A stretch of DNA of 64,000 nucleotides. It comes from Apium graveolens. Lineage: Eukaryota; Streptophyta; Magnoliopsida; Apiales; Apiaceae. Location: NCBI RefSeq assembly GCF_009905375.1, contig NC_133650.1:61519628-61583627 (forward strand), in the 5' to 3' direction. The notes beneath the pieces are model-generated. The model had not been told where the DNA came from and made no database searches. It saw nothing but the letters and a program-made list of their open reading frames with translations. The translations under genes were made by a program, and so were the position numbers. Of the stretch, positions 23,954-35,804 are shown one piece after another. Positions within the stretch are counted from its first letter, which is position 1. Every line of letters begins with the position of its first letter.

Positions 23954-26189
23954 GTTTGTTAGACAATAACACACAAATACCTAGAGGATAACTCAACTAA
24001 CAAATAAGAAAAAGATATAAACATACATGCAAAGTAAATAGCAGAAAATTTCTGGATGAGATTTAACATTTTCCAGATTCCAAGTAGATGTTCCTCTAGA
24101 CTGAACATATCTTCAAGTAGTTCCATCTTCATTTGTACAACCACATTTCCTGTTGAGAAGCCCATATCTCTTGCTTCTCCCCCTATGAGAATCAACTAAT
24201 TAAAGAAGATCACCTTCGTTTTACCACCTCTCCCGTACAATAGGATCCGCAGATAAAAACCAATGGTACTCCCCTAACTGCTTCTTCCCTTACTAGGAAA
24301 TCACCTTGTGTTTACCACCTCTCCCGTACAATAGGATCCGTAGTTAGAAACAACAATGGTGTGGTGTAGTGTACATTTTTAGGATCTTTTTCTTCCTCCT
24401 TGCTATTTCTCCCCCTTAGTTGAGGAATCCTCCAAACTATTTCTTAAGCTTTTATCTCCCCCTTAAAGAAGGAATGTATGCCGTCGTCTGAAGGAGTTCT
24501 CATATTTCACTTGGTTGGAAAAGAAATAACAAGTAGTTTCTCTTTCTACCTCACTGTGAGTGTGTGATTCTGTTTAGTGTACCTCACATGTGTTTCACTC
24601 TTCTCTCCACTCGTGTTTACACTCATTCTCACAAGTGTATCACTCCTCTCATAGCTCCAAAAATCAGCTATACCTGCAAGGAAAATCACCTTAGCCATCC
24701 TTAAGGAGGTCACAGGTGGTGCAATGGGAGTTCACAAATCCCCATCCTTGTTAAACTCGTCAGATAAATCTGAGTCATAATCTACAAGTTGCTAGTTTCC
24801 CTTTTAGGGTTCCAGATTTAAATTCTGGGAAGGTAAACAATGATCCAAAGAATTTAGCATAAAGATCACAGTTCCCTTCTAATGCCTGTGAAGACATTTC
24901 CTTGTGACTCATCAGGTAATATCTGAATCATTGTCAACAAGTTGCCGATCTGCACCTATGTCAGATCCACTATCCGCAGATGCATCCAGGGGATTTAAGC
25001 CTGGGGAGGTAGACACTGACCACTGACATATGGCTTTTGGATCAGTATCCTCTCCTAACACCTGTAAAGGCAATTGGTCCACTAACGAACCTTGAACAAT
25101 CGAATCTGACCTTAAAATGGTCGAAACTCTTGTTTCCGTCAACTCATCCTTTGTGTGTGTAACCTCTCCTTGTGCATCAAGAATTGATTATGTTTGAAGT
25201 GGTGACACTACATCGGATACCTTGGCCGACAGGCAAAATTCAATAGACTCACCCTGTTGAGAGAATGAATCTAGTAACTGTTTTTGTGCCTTTTCAGTCA
25301 TTACATCTTTTTGAGAAGATGTATGGGGGCTAGCAGTTATCTCGGTTTAAATACTACTCATCTATGTATGAGACAGAGCTACTGGGTTGACTACAGAACC
25401 TTCCTTATGTGGTGCACTAGGCACTATCTCCCTCACGCTCATTCATACTATATTTAGTGGTAAGAGAGTGTTGGTTGGTTCTGTTTTTGTGTTTGTCTTT
25501 ACAGTCTGGGATAGACGTTGTGGGTTTTCAACCTCATGACTGTCAATGAAAGAAAGTCATTGGAGACTGAACCTGTAACACAGAACATATGGTGATAGAG
25601 AGAAAATGATTTACAATAGTGATTTCAAAAGATTTTACACGAAATAAGAAATCACTAATGTAGAAAGAAGTTTGATTTTGTTTTTCAATATGAATGATTT
25701 TTTGATAAAACATTGATCACTTAGGGTAAAGTCTAAGTAATTCTCATTCATGTCAAAAGCTTACAAATATCTGCAACATAATGTTAACAAGATATCATTG
25801 ACCGATACTTGTCAAGTACTTTAGATACTAATTGTTATGTTGCATAATTATGACGACTCTACTAGTTCATATAAAATTACAATTTCTGTTAGAGTGCCAT
25901 ACCATGTCCTTGATGATTGCTTGAGCAGTATACTAGTTCATACCAACCTGAAGTGAGATTGTGAAGAAGAAATTGCATAGTCCAATAGATCTGCAGCTGC
26001 AAAGTCCATGAACTGTGGTGCATTGACTTCCTCTTTTGACTTACCAATCAGGAGTACACTTGTACACATATTACTAGAGTACAATTCCAAGTGTAATGTG
26101 CAGCAGGTGTCTGATATGTCGTAATATTCTCAAGTCTCGTCACTGGTGCTATATGTTAGATGATGCTTCCTGATAATAACCTAGCACAA
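23954..26189 (-). other. Non-coding interior of element E replacing pol
   Basis: Over 2 kb without reverse transcriptase, integrase or RNase H motifs. A minus frame at 25142-24912 encodes 76 Ser/Asp-rich residues (PLDASADSGSDIGADRQLVD). A weaker copy of its end (QLVDYDSDLSDE) lies about 170 bases further on, so part of this region is an imperfect tandem duplication. I do not recognise the frame; it may be a relic of the ORF some Sireviruses carry behind pol. Confidence 0.6.
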
Positions 26190-26365
26190 TATACAAAATT
26201 ATAATGATAACATTCCCAGCTTGCAAACAGCCATATCCCTCGGATAAACCTTTGCTGTTATCTCCAAAGGTAACCAGGGGGCCAGCTTTCTCAATCCACA
26301 TTTGATAGCAGGGCTCTATCTCCGGTCATATGTCTTGATGATCCATTGTCAAGAATCCACACTTC
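26190..26365 (-). pseudogene. Truncated Copia protease of element E
   Basis: The minus strand reads VWILDNGSSRHMTGDRALLS, then GPLVTFGDNSKG and GNVII, the start of a Copia aspartic protease (normal active site DSGCS; here DNGSS). Homology ends near 26200, where the pol sequence has been lost. Confidence 0.85.
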
Positions 26366-26403
26366 CGGTTTCACCTGTTTTAATGCCCTGCACTACAAAT
26401 GGA

Positions 26404-28626
26404 TTAGACCTTCTTCGGAACCCAAACTTGGTTGGGCCCGGCATACTTGTAGAATTGTCCTTTGTCAGGCAAAACAACATTTTTAATTTTAATTGCCTCA
26501 ACTTTCTCAATGACTGAACATTTGACCTTGTAAACAGCGTTAACAAATTTCTGTTTAAGCTTAGGCACAAATGTCTCCTTTCTAGCCTTAGAAGGACTAG
26601 CAGTCTTAGACCTATCATGCTTCTTGTTATTCACATGCTGACGAGGAGTAGTCTTATCATTAGACACATGCTTACCATTAAAATAAGCATACATCATATT
26701 AAAAGCACAAGACATACAATTAGCAACACCACATGCTTTATGAGAGTGATTAACAGCAGGCAATTTATGCATGGTAGACATGGCATTATTGTTATCCAAC
26801 TCATGTGTGTCTGAGTTAGTCTCAGTTGCTTTCACAACTTTGACCGGAACTTTCGACTCACTTGACTTGGAAACAATCTTCTCATCAGCAAGATCTTCAG
26901 CACGTATTTCTTCTTGAATAACAGAAGAGGTCGCATCAAATGGTTCAGCAATTGATGCTTTATAGAGGGGTTCATCAACACCCTTAAGCACATGTGGTAC
27001 TTCCCTCCCTTTAGCACAGACATGGGGAGGGGAGTTTATGCCTAATTCTCCAATAGCAGCATTGTAATCATAACCTATTCCAGATGTTTGATTAACAGCT
27101 TGCTTACTGTAGAACTCTTTAGCCTTCGAACAAGAATTGAAGTAGGCTCTAACCTTAGTCTCAAGACCGGTGATCTTGTCTTTGAGAATAGTTTCGAGTT
27201 TTCTATAACAGTCAACTCTATTCTCTAGAAAAGATACCTGTTCTTTTAATTTGTCTTGATTAATGTGCACAAGTCTTAATTCATTGACCTCTTTCTCAAG
27301 GTCTGTGATCTGTAAACTTAACAGTTCATTATCACGACGTGCACAATCTAAGTTACCTCTTAGATGATAAACCATTTCAGCATCAGAAAGTTTTACCTCT
27401 ATTCTTGACGATGAAGCTTTTCCATCAATAGCCATAAGAGCAAGATTTCCTTCATCTTCATCTTCACTGTCAGTATCATCCCAGCTTCTTCCCTTTGCCA
27501 GATAAGCCCTTTCAGAGTTCTTTCTTACTTGCTTTGGCTTCCTACATTCTGTGGCAAAGTGTCCCAACTCATTGCAGTTATAGCATCTAATGGTGCTTCG
27601 ATCAACCATCCCTGTTTTGTACCCACCACTGCTGGTGTTAGAGGATGAAGATCCACCTTTCTGGAATTTGTTGTAGTTGGACTTGTACTTAAGCTTGGGA
27701 TTCCTCCTGAATCTGACATGGGAGAATCTCTTGACAATTTGGGCCATTGATTCATCTTCCAATTGCTCCAGCTCTTCCAAGGAATAAATTGATTGATTTG
27801 TAGTAGGAGGATCATATTCTGCTACTAACTCATTTTCCTCACCCTTGGAAAACTGTACCATTCTTTCTAACTGTTGAGATTGTTGTTGTTGTTGACCTTC
27901 AGCTACAAGTGCAGTAGATGTGCTGACCATTCTATCATTCCCGTAGACTTCCTTCTGTTGAATCTGCTCCAACTCATAGGTTTTTAACACTCCATAGAGC
28001 CTGTCCAAAGAAATCTCACTCAGATCTCTAGCTTCTCTAATGGCAGTGATTCTATGTTCAAGATGAGCTGGCAGTGTTAAAAGGAACTTTTTGTTGACCT
28101 CCCTGATTGAATAATACTTTCCATTGATGTTCAGGTTGTTGATCAACGCATTGTACCTCTCAAACACTTCAGTAATTCCTTCTCCTGGATTTGATTTGAA
28201 ATGTTCATATTCAGAGGTTAGGATTTCCAACTTGTTCTCCCTAACTTCCTCTGTGCCTTCATTAATCACCTCAATAGTTTCCCACATGTGTTTGGAATTT
28301 TTACAGTTCATCACATGTCTGTTCATCAAGGGATCAAGGGAATCAATTAATATTAATTGAAGGCTGGCATCCAAGGAGGCTTCTTCCTTCTCAGCAGGAG
28401 TAAAATCTTCAGGCTCTTTTGGATAGGTTCTAGCTTCAGTAGTCACCACACCATCTATTATTACCTCCGGTTCAATAACCATCGGAGTTTTTATACCCTT
28501 CTTTAACAAGTTTGAATATTTGGGATTTGCAACTTGTAAAAATAATAGCATCTTCTTCTTCCACATGATATAATTTTCTTTATCAAATTGTGGAATTTTA
28601 ACGGTTCCAACTTTATGTGAAGTCAT
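26404..28626 (-). CDS. Intact gag of element E
   Basis: This 740-residue gag protein builds the virus-like particle and binds the RNA. I take the start MTSHKVGTVKIPQFDKENY at 28626, since the open frame above it reads LTR-adjacent leader. The N-terminal half is a Copia-type gag domain (DPLMNRHVMNCKNSKHMWE, YNALINNLNINGKYYSIRE). A CCHC knuckle CYNCNELGHFATEC is near residues 347-360. A heptad-like, Leu-rich region that should form a coiled coil covers about residues 412-500. A basic C-terminal tail ends QVWVPKKV. There is no stop or frameshift. The TAA at 26404 is followed about 17 bases later by GCAGGG and then the protease relic. Confidence 0.92.
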   Translation of the reverse strand: MTSHKVGTVKIPQFDKENYIMWKKKMLLFLQVANPKYSNLLKKGIKTPMVIEPEVIIDGVVTTEARTYPKEPEDFTPAEKEEASLDASLQLILIDSLDPLMNRHVMNCKNSKHMWETIEVINEGTEEVRENKLEILTSEYEHFKSNPGEGITEVFERYNALINNLNINGKYYSIREVNKKFLLTLPAHLEHRITAIREARDLSEISLDRLYGVLKTYELEQIQQKEVYGNDRMVSTSTALVAEGQQQQQSQQLERMVQFSKGEENELVAEYDPPTTNQSIYSLEELEQLEDESMAQIVKRFSHVRFRRNPKLKYKSNYNKFQKGGSSSSNTSSGGYKTGMVDRSTIRCYNCNELGHFATECRKPKQVRKNSERAYLAKGRSWDDTDSEDEDEGNLALMAIDGKASSSRIEVKLSDAEMVYHLRGNLDCARRDNELLSLQITDLEKEVNELRLVHINQDKLKEQVSFLENRVDCYRKLETILKDKITGLETKVRAYFNSCSKAKEFYSKQAVNQTSGIGYDYNAAIGELGINSPPHVCAKGREVPHVLKGVDEPLYKASIAEPFDATSSVIQEEIRAEDLADEKIVSKSSESKVPVKVVKATETNSDTHELDNNNAMSTMHKLPAVNHSHKACGVANCMSCAFNMMYAYFNGKHVSNDKTTPRQHVNNKKHDRSKTASPSKARKETFVPKLKQKFVNAVYKVKCSVIEKVEAIKIKNVVLPDKGQFYKYAGPNQVWVPKKV

Positions 28627-28707
28627 TATGAATTTTTGAATAAATAAAAATTCAAGGAGTTGAAAAATCACAAAAGTCTAGGATCTTGATTTGTTCGTTA
28701 ATCAGAA

Positions 28708-28720
28708 GGCTCTGATACCA
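28708..28720 (-). promoter_or_regulatory. Primer binding site of element E (initiator tRNA-Met)
   Basis: The minus strand reads TGGTATCAGAGCC right behind the LTR end GGGACCCAACA. Confidence 0.95.
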
Positions 28721-28722
28721 AT

Positions 28723-30083
28723 TGTTGGGTCCCAATGAGTTTGTAGAAGGGGGGGTTGAATACAAACAGTACCGAATAATCGAATTAAATGCGGAATAAA
28801 AAATGTGAAACAAAATTCAAGTTAAATAAAAATATTATTAAACTTGAAAGGTGTTACAACAACTGTATCGATTACAAGGAATTAATCTCAAATTAATTAT
28901 CACAAATCTAGAATAAATTCGACATGAACTTTTTCTATTTTTGTAATAAAAAGATTCAAATGCTCAACGCAATTTGAGATTAAGTTCTAGGGATTTTGAT
29001 CCGCTAGATTGTTACACAAGAACAAGATAAATAATTCTAGTGGTTTGGATTTAACATTAACAAACTAGAAATTGATCTTGAATTTCTGCAGATGAAGAAT
29101 GTTATATTTCAAGGCGGCTGCTCTGTTCTTGACTTGTGTGTATGAATAAAATGATATGCTGCTTCTCTGCTTCTATTTAAATCAACAAACGAATAGAATT
29201 GACTTGGCATGACAATCCTATAGCTGGCAAGACTTTCGGTGAGACAATTGAATGAACTAGCAAGACAATCTGAATGAACTAGCATGACAATCAGAATGAA
29301 CTAGCAAGACAATCTGAATGAACTAGCATGACAATCAGAATGAACTAGCAAGACAATCATCCTCCTAGAGTAACTTTCGGTGTGACAATTGAATATGGCC
29401 TAGCATGACAATCGGTATGACAATCCTGATTGTCATGCTAGTTCATTTTCAAATTGTCTTGCTGATTTAATGCTTGAATTTAATCCAATTAAGCTTCTGA
29501 AAATTCCTAAAATTCCTAGAATTAATTCAGAATTAATTAATCAATTAATTCAATTAATAAATAAATTATTCTTCGCAGATATAATTTATTTTCTTAATTA
29601 AATTAGATGACTTAATTAATTAATAGAGAATTAATTCTAGTCTTGAGCAGCAACCATTCTTCTGCAAATCTTCTGAAAATCACTGAAAATTATGAATCAA
29701 TTCCACCACTTCAACGTTGACACTCGATGTACTGTCTGGTTCATGAGTGACTAACTTCCGTGACGTTTCTTCATGTCTTGACTCTGACACTTTGATTTTC
29801 TTCAGATTAAATCCTTGTAATTAATTGATACTCTGACGAGATCTCTGTCACTTGATTAAATCCACGATCTTGACTTATATCACTGAGGCATGATCAATTT
29901 CTTGAACTTCTTCCAGTGAATTAATTCCTCAAGTCTGTAGATGAACCTTGTCTCTGAATCCTTTGACAGATATTACTTTGCGAGATCTCTCTGATGGTAG
30001 TTCCACTATTTACTTATTACATTCTTATTTGAGTTGAGTTGAATCCTCGAATATACAAATAGGTCTATGACATATGACTTACA
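28723..30083 (-). mobile_element. 5' LTR of element E
   Basis: 1361 bp, the same length as the left copy. The three differences seen are G/C near the TGCAGATGAAG motif, T/C at ACAATCCTATAG and T/C at CTTTCGGTG. Confidence 0.95.
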
Positions 30084-30690
30084 GTTTTTTTGTGATTTGT
30101 TTTGATTTGCCTTGGTTGGTTGACTTTTGTTTTGCTTTAATCATTTTTAACCATGAAAAAAATTTGTGTGGTTATAAATCAACCACACCTCCTTCCCTTA
30201 TGTCATGCTTATGTCACCTTTCTTATGTCATCTTGTTGGTTTGATGACATCATCATCCCTAACCTCCTTGATTAACTCTTAATTGCTTGCCTAATGACCG
30301 CTGATCTGTTATACGGTTCGCTTAACTTTCGTTCTCGTTTATCGTTTGAGGGATCATACCCGGGATTTTATTACTTGGGTTCCCTTAACCTTTCTCAATA
30401 TATTATATTCCTTTTATGATCCTCCCTTATACTCCTTGAATTTAAATCCTTTCAATCATGTTACCTTATACTCAATTTTTTTGGTATCTGGTGGATTCTC
30501 GGGAAAAATCAAAAAGTTCAAATTTGGATTCTGACGATCTTTACATACACTTATATACCATATAGAGTACTAATAATATCCCAGAAGATCAATAAAAGAA
30601 CCCCTACATAGTGTGGCATGAAAAGTTTTCTTATTCAGCATAACACTATTCATAAGGGTTTCAAAAATTCCAAAAATTGGGGTTATTACA

Positions 30691-30807
30691 ATTTCCGAAA
30701 CTCATTTTCTTATGCACTATATAGTGTGGGCTGAAAAGTTTTTCCCGTCTGTCAGGGTTACTATTCATTAAACGTTTTACAGGGTCTTAAAAATTCGAGT
30801 TATTACA
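30691..30807 (-). mobile_element. First 117 bp of the 5' LTR of element A
   Basis: It ends on the plus strand with TCGAGTTATTACA, so the minus strand starts TGTAATAACTCG, similar to the C LTR start TGTAATAACCCC. With 5819-9443 it makes a complete LTR. The next bases, AAATG, belong to D's RT gene and should be the target duplication, whose partner is off the window. Confidence 0.85.
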
Positions 30808-32862
30808 AAATGTCTCATTATAATCAATGCCTTCTTGTTGTGAGTAACCCTTTACAACAAGTCTTGCTTTATTCCTTGTAATAATTCCCTCACTGTCAGT
30901 TTTGTTTCTGAACACCCTTTTTGTGCCAACTACAGATCTATTCTTTGGTATTGGCACAAGAGTCCAGACTTTGTTCCTTTCAAATTTATTCAGCTCCTCT
31001 TGCATTGTTGTAACTCAGTCAGTGTCTTGCAGAGCTTCTTCAATCTTATTAAGTTCAGTTTGAGATTGAAAAGAATGGCAGAGACATTTATTCTGAATGG
31101 CTTTTCTTGTTCTTACACCACTATCAGGGTTTCCAATAAATAAGTCAGGTGTGTGTGACTTAGACCATGTTCTTGCAGACGAAATTTAACTCCTTGAAGA
31201 CGAACCTCCCCCTTGATCCATGAACTCTCTGTTATTTCTTTGATTAGTACCACTATCGTTTCCTGATGCTCCCCCTGAATCAATATTCCTATAGTTATCA
31301 GTATTTGACTCATCGGAATTTGAGGTAGATGAGTTTGATGATCTTTCTGTCTGATGTTTCTTGAGTTAAATCACTTGTAGTAGTCTCTGGATTTGAGTCA
31401 TGTTGCTCCCCCTCAACATATGCTTCAGTGTTATAAGTATTTCCACTATTTTGTGGAACCTCAGAGCATTGAGTGATATCAGGACTTACTGTATCAGAGT
31501 CAGGACTTAAAAGTTCAGTATAAGGTACTTCATTTTCAAATCTCAATTTGTCATGGTCATCTGCATCTTCTAGACCTGTTATCTTCTTGTCATCAAAAGA
31601 TACATGTATAGATTCTATGACTATTCTTGTTCTCTGATTATAAACTCTAAAGGATTTTATGGACAATGGATATCCCACAAAAATTCCTTCATCAGCTTTC
31701 AGATCAAACTTGGTCAGCTGTTTCAGATGAGTTTTGAGAACAGAACACTTACAAACAAAAACATGAAAGTACTTCAAATTTGGCTTCTTTCCCTTCACCA
31801 TCTCAAATGGTGTTTTTCCATGTTTGTTGATCAATGCTGTATTTTGTGTAAAGCAAGCAGTTTGCACAGCCTCATCCTAGAAGTAGGTAGGCAATCTTGC
31901 TTTCTCTAGCATGGTTCTTGCAGCTTATATCAGAGTTCTATTCTTTCTTTCAACAAATCCATTTTCTTGTGGAGTTCCAGGAGCAGAAAACTCTTGTTTT
32001 ATCCCCTTGAGTTTGCAGAACTCTTCCATAGAGCTATTCTTGAATTCAGTTCCATTATCGCTTCTGATGATCTTCACTTTGTATGTTGATTCTTTTTCCA
32101 GCTCCCTCACATGATCAAGAAGAATGGATGGAGATTCATCCTTGGTGTACAGAAAATACACCCATGTGTATCTTGTATATTCATCAAAAATTATGAGTGC
32201 ATACCTCTTCTTGGCAATTGACATAACATTTACTGGACCAAAGAGATCAATGTGAAGTAGATGATATGGTTCAAGAATGGAGGATTCAGTTTTAATCTTG
32301 AAATTAGTTTTCCTTTGCTTGGATTTTTGGCATTACTCACATAAGCCATCAGGAGTAAAAACTTCATTGGGCAATCCTCTCACAAGATATTTCCTCAAAA
32401 GTTCATTGATATTTTTGAAGTTGAGGTGAGAAAGTCTTTTATTCCAGTTCCAGCTGTCTTCCACAGATGCTCTACTCAATAGAAAAACTTCTAAATCATC
32501 AATACTTTTGGAGACCCTGGCTTCATATAAACTACCATGTCTTACACCAGTCAATGCACTCATTCCATCAGACTTACTGACAATTTCACAATGCTCCTCA
32601 TAGAAGTTGACATGGTAACCTCTGTCACATATTTGACTCACACTGATCAGATTATGCTTCAGTCCTGTAATTAGAGCTACATTTTCAATGATGACATTTC
32701 CAATTTTGATTTTTCCATATCCCAAGATTTTTCCTAAGTTGCCATCTTTATAAGAAATGCTTGGGCCCGCCTTCTCCTCAAATTCTGATAGCGGGGATTT
32801 ATAACCAGTCATATGTCATGAGCGTCCACTGTCCAAGACTAGAGAATTCTTCCTATCACCCT
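30808..32862 (-). pseudogene. Element D pol (protease, integrase, start of RT), broken and truncated
   Basis: The protease reads LVLDSGRS then a TGA, where the family has DSGCSRHMTG. SISYKDGNLGKILGYG and HNLISVSQICDRGYHVNFY follow. The pre-integrase motif is WNKRLSHLN. The integrase core keeps its three acidic residues (DEYTRYTW, RSDNGTEF, PQENGFVERKNRT). A disordered linker with two GGGGGAGCA motifs leads to the RT start NKFERNKVWTLVPIPKNRS, which breaks off at GIDYNETF where A begins. Several stops and at least one frameshift (before 31005) make it non-functional. Confidence 0.9.
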
Positions 32863-32879
32863 GCAATCAGTAATTTGAA

Positions 32880-35248
32880 TCAGTTAGTGTTTTTAAGGAC
32901 CCAGACTTGCTTGGATCCTTTGGCCTTTTTAAGTTTGTTAACATATGCAGCAGAAGACTTTTTATTAGAGTTTATGTTATCATCCTTACTATCAGTATTT
33001 ATACATACATAATAAGATTTTTCTTTAATTAAAGAGGGTTTCAGTTTATAATAATCATAATACAAACTGTGATACTCTTTGCATGTATAAATAGAATGCC
33101 AAACACTACCACAATGAAAATAAGGACTCTGTGGTTTATATCTAACTGTTCTATTCCTAAACTCTGATTTGGAAGGAACAATATTTATCTTTTAATTCTT
33201 CTTGCAAGAATTAGCAAGATGATTAGTGCTACCACAGTTTGAACAGGTCTTTCTAGGTGCATTAGGAGGAGTTACATAATTTCCATTCTTATTAACACCT
33301 ACCTTGCCATTCCTATTTTTCCTAGACCTTTTCCTCTTATCTTTTATGTGTAGATCCTTCAGCTTTTGCTTAAGTTGTTTCTGAGTCATTGAACCAATAT
33401 TTACTAATTTTGTGAGAACTTGTTCACTCTTATCAGTAATTAAGTTTGATCTAGGTGTTGAGGTTGTACCTTCCTCATGGATTGACTTAACAGTATTAGC
33501 ACTAGGATTAAACTTAATGGTCTTTATTTGAACATTGTTCAGTTTAAACTTTCTATTAGTTTTTATTGGTTCTGTTCTCTCAGTTTCTTTTCCACTTTTC
33601 TTATCAGAATTAGATCTAGCTGAATATCCTAATCCTGATCCCCAACAGCCATTCTCTAAAATTTCTTGAGTTAGTCCAAAGTTTAATAAATTCTCTTTCT
33701 TTTTCTAGCTCCTTCTCTAGATAAGCATGTTTTTCTAACAATTTTTCTTTAACATAAACAACATTATCTCTTTCTTTTTGAATTTCTAGCATGGAAAGCA
33801 ACTCAATTTCCAGGTGATCATTCCTTTTCTTCAACTCAGAGTTTTCACTCTTGATTCTATTATTCTCTAAGGTTTGATCCCTATAACTAACATGCAAAGA
33901 CTTAAGAAATAATCTTAATTCATAGATAACATCATTATCAAAAGCAAGAGTAGTCTGAGGTACCTTTAATTCAGCACTGTCAGCCTCAACATCAGCTTTT
34001 GCCATGAGAGAATAATTGACTACATCATCTGAATCTGATGAATCATCCCAGTTTCTCTTCCTTGAGATCAAGTCTTGTTTCTTCTCAGCTCAGGGTTTTC
34101 TACAGTCAACTGCAAAGTGTTCAATTCCATCACAGTTGAAACATCTCTCTTTTGACTTGTCAAGTTTTCCAGATCTAGATTCCTTCACATCAGTATTTCT
34201 TCTGTTGTTCCTCTTATCATAGTTTGAGAAACTGGAACCTTTTCTGAAAAATCTTCTCCCTTTCTTGAAGTTCTTGTAGACCATCTTCTTGAAGCTTTTA
34301 ACCAGTAGGGCAGCCATTTGATCCATGTCTTCATTGTTGTTATGATCACTATCTGTATATGATTCAATATCGGTATTTGATTTATCATCAGAATTTGATG
34401 ATTCAGTATCTGACTTTGCAATCATGGCTTTCCCTTTGGAGTAGATTTTCCTCCTAGCTTTCTCCTTTGGCTTCTCTTCAACCTTGAGTGCAACTGGTCT
34501 AGATTTAGATCTTTTCCTCTTGTTTTTTTTGCTCCATCTTTAGTTCATGAGTTTTCAGAACTCCATAGATCTCATCTAGAGGTGTGTTATCAAGTTGATA
34601 GTTATCCCTTATTGATGTGACTTTAAAGTCCCACTTTTCAGGGAGAGCAAGTAGGAACTTCAAGTTTGAGTCCTCCAAATCATATTCTTTCTTGAAAAGA
34701 AATAAGTCATTCAGCAACTTCTGAAATCTGTCATAGATCTCAGTTAAGGACTCATTGTCCCTTGAGTCAAAGTGCTCATATTCTTGAGTAAGTACTGTCC
34801 TCCTATTCTTCTTGATAGCGGTTGTACTTTGACACTTTACTTCTAAAGCATCCCATATCTCTTTTGCTGTCTTACATCCAATGACTATATTAGACATAAC
34901 ACTATCAAGACTGTTATGCAGGATGTGTCTGACCTTAGCATCCTTCATGATAGATGAGATATCTTCAGGAGAATAGTCCTTCATGTCTTTGTCTATCATC
35001 TTCTCTGGTTCTCCTGCAAGCGAAACAACTACCTTCATTGGTCTATGAGGACCATCATAGATCATGTTTAGATATTCAGGGTTTGTGGCTTCCAAACACA
35101 TGGCCATCCTGACTTTCCAGATTGGATATTCATGTATCTTCAGGATAGGCACCTTGATTGCTTCATACCTACTCGTGTTGCTGCTTATCTGTGATGTGGC
35201 TGGGGGTGGTGGCTTCAGATTCGGTGCTTCTTCTTCTTTATCCGACAT
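32880..35248 (-). pseudogene. Element D gag, broken
   Basis: It starts MSDKEEEAPNLKPPP at 35248, followed by the Copia gag domain (YPIWKVRMAMCLEATNPEYL, SLTEIYDRFQKLLNDL). The frame breaks in an A8 run at 34523-34530 and continues one frame over with a Ser/Asp-rich part. Three CCHC-type fingers follow: CFNCDGIEHFAVDC (about 34140), CSNCGSTNHLANSC (about 33240) and FHCGSVWHSIYTC (about 33110). A coiled-coil region (ENSELKKRNDHLEIELLSML) lies between the first and second fingers. The end is KQVWVLKNTN and a TGA at 32880. Nonsense codons at 34090 and 33192 also interrupt it. Confidence 0.85.
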
Positions 35249-35293
35249 TGTTGATTGATTTTCAGATCTTAAACTGTGTGTACGTTAATAGCA

Positions 35294-35306
35294 GGCTCTG
35301 ATACCA
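35294..35306 (-). promoter_or_regulatory. Primer binding site of element D (initiator tRNA-Met)
   Basis: The minus strand reads TGGTATCAGAGCC two bases after the LTR end GGGCCTAACA. Confidence 0.95.
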
Positions 35307-35308
35307 AT

Positions 35309-35804
35309 TGTTAGGCCCTTAATCAACTGTAGAGGGGGGGGGTGAATATAGTTAATATAATCAATTCGACAAAGCTTCAACAGAATCAACAGTTTTTATA
35401 TTAACAGATAAAAACTGATTACAAGTGTACTCTCTTGAAAGGATCAATAAATATCCTTGGGAGCTTCTAGGTTATGCGAAAGATATAAAATGTCACAATG
35501 CATATAGCATGAACCTCATCTGTGCTTTATATAGAGCATAACTATACAATGTATAAGGAATCCTATTCTATTAACAACAAGGAAACCTATACAATACTTC
35601 TGAGATAAAGTCCTTCACCGCCTTTAATTTCTGTTACCTTTTCCTTATTGAAGATCAACTGATGTGACAAATACTGATTACATCATCCATTGACATCATC
35701 ATCCGTCGATATCATCATCCGTTGATGTCATCATCATCCGTTGATATAAGTTCTGTAGTGAACTTCTGATAGCTTCTACTTGATATCATCAATTGCTCCT
35801 AACA
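35309..35804 (-). mobile_element. 5' LTR of element D
   Basis: 496 bp with ends TGTTAGG...CCTAACA. It has a TATA box on the minus strand (CTATATAAAG, about 35525-35534) and, upstream of it, tandem ATCATCCGTTGATGTC-like units (35690-35752). F's LTR has the same layout. Confidence 0.85.

Larger units (their letters stand above)
22579..30083 (-). mobile_element. Element E: young non-autonomous Sirevirus-like Copia retrotransposon with gag only
   Basis: E is 7505 bp, flanked by the exact target duplication GTTTT (22574-22578 and 30084-30088), and inserted in the 5' LTR of C. The two LTRs are each 1361 bp; by eye I find three substitutions and no indel. Between them are a Met primer site, an intact gag and the first part of protease. 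The rest of pol is replaced by about 2.2 kb of non-coding sequence. Several G5-type polypurine motifs before the 3' LTR fit the Sirevirus group. The missing enzymes would have to be supplied by another element. Confidence 0.93.
9444..30690 (-). mobile_element. Element C: decayed chromovirus-type Gypsy retrotransposon (interrupted by E)
   Basis: C is bounded by TGTAACACCCCC at 9444 and GGGGTTATTACA at 30690. The flanks AATTC and ATTTC are a target duplication with one change. The 3' LTR is 9444-13533 (4090 bp). The 5' LTR begins at 19117 and totals about 4.06 kb once E and its duplication are removed. The internal region 13534-19116 is heavily mutated and out of the normal gene order. C lies inside the 5' LTR of A, whose two parts join across it. 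Confidence 0.93.
19117..30690 (-). mobile_element. 5' LTR of element C, split by element E
   Basis: LTR sequence occupies 19117-22578 and 30084-30690 (E plus a GTTTT duplication between). E sits about 90 bp downstream of the TATA-like motif near 30166-30180 (minus strand), which separates C's promoter from the rest of the LTR. It contains a 55-bp tandem array (20888-21050). Confidence 0.92.
30808..35804 (-). mobile_element. Element D: decayed Copia retrotransposon, 5' part
   Basis: The order on the minus strand is LTR (35804-35309), Met primer site, gag, protease, integrase, start of RT. Element A is inserted at 30807 in the RT frame, so RNase H and the 3' LTR are off the window. The LTR length (496 bp), the gag with several zinc fingers and the gag/pol boundary match element F (495-bp LTR); both belong to one family. 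Confidence 0.9.
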
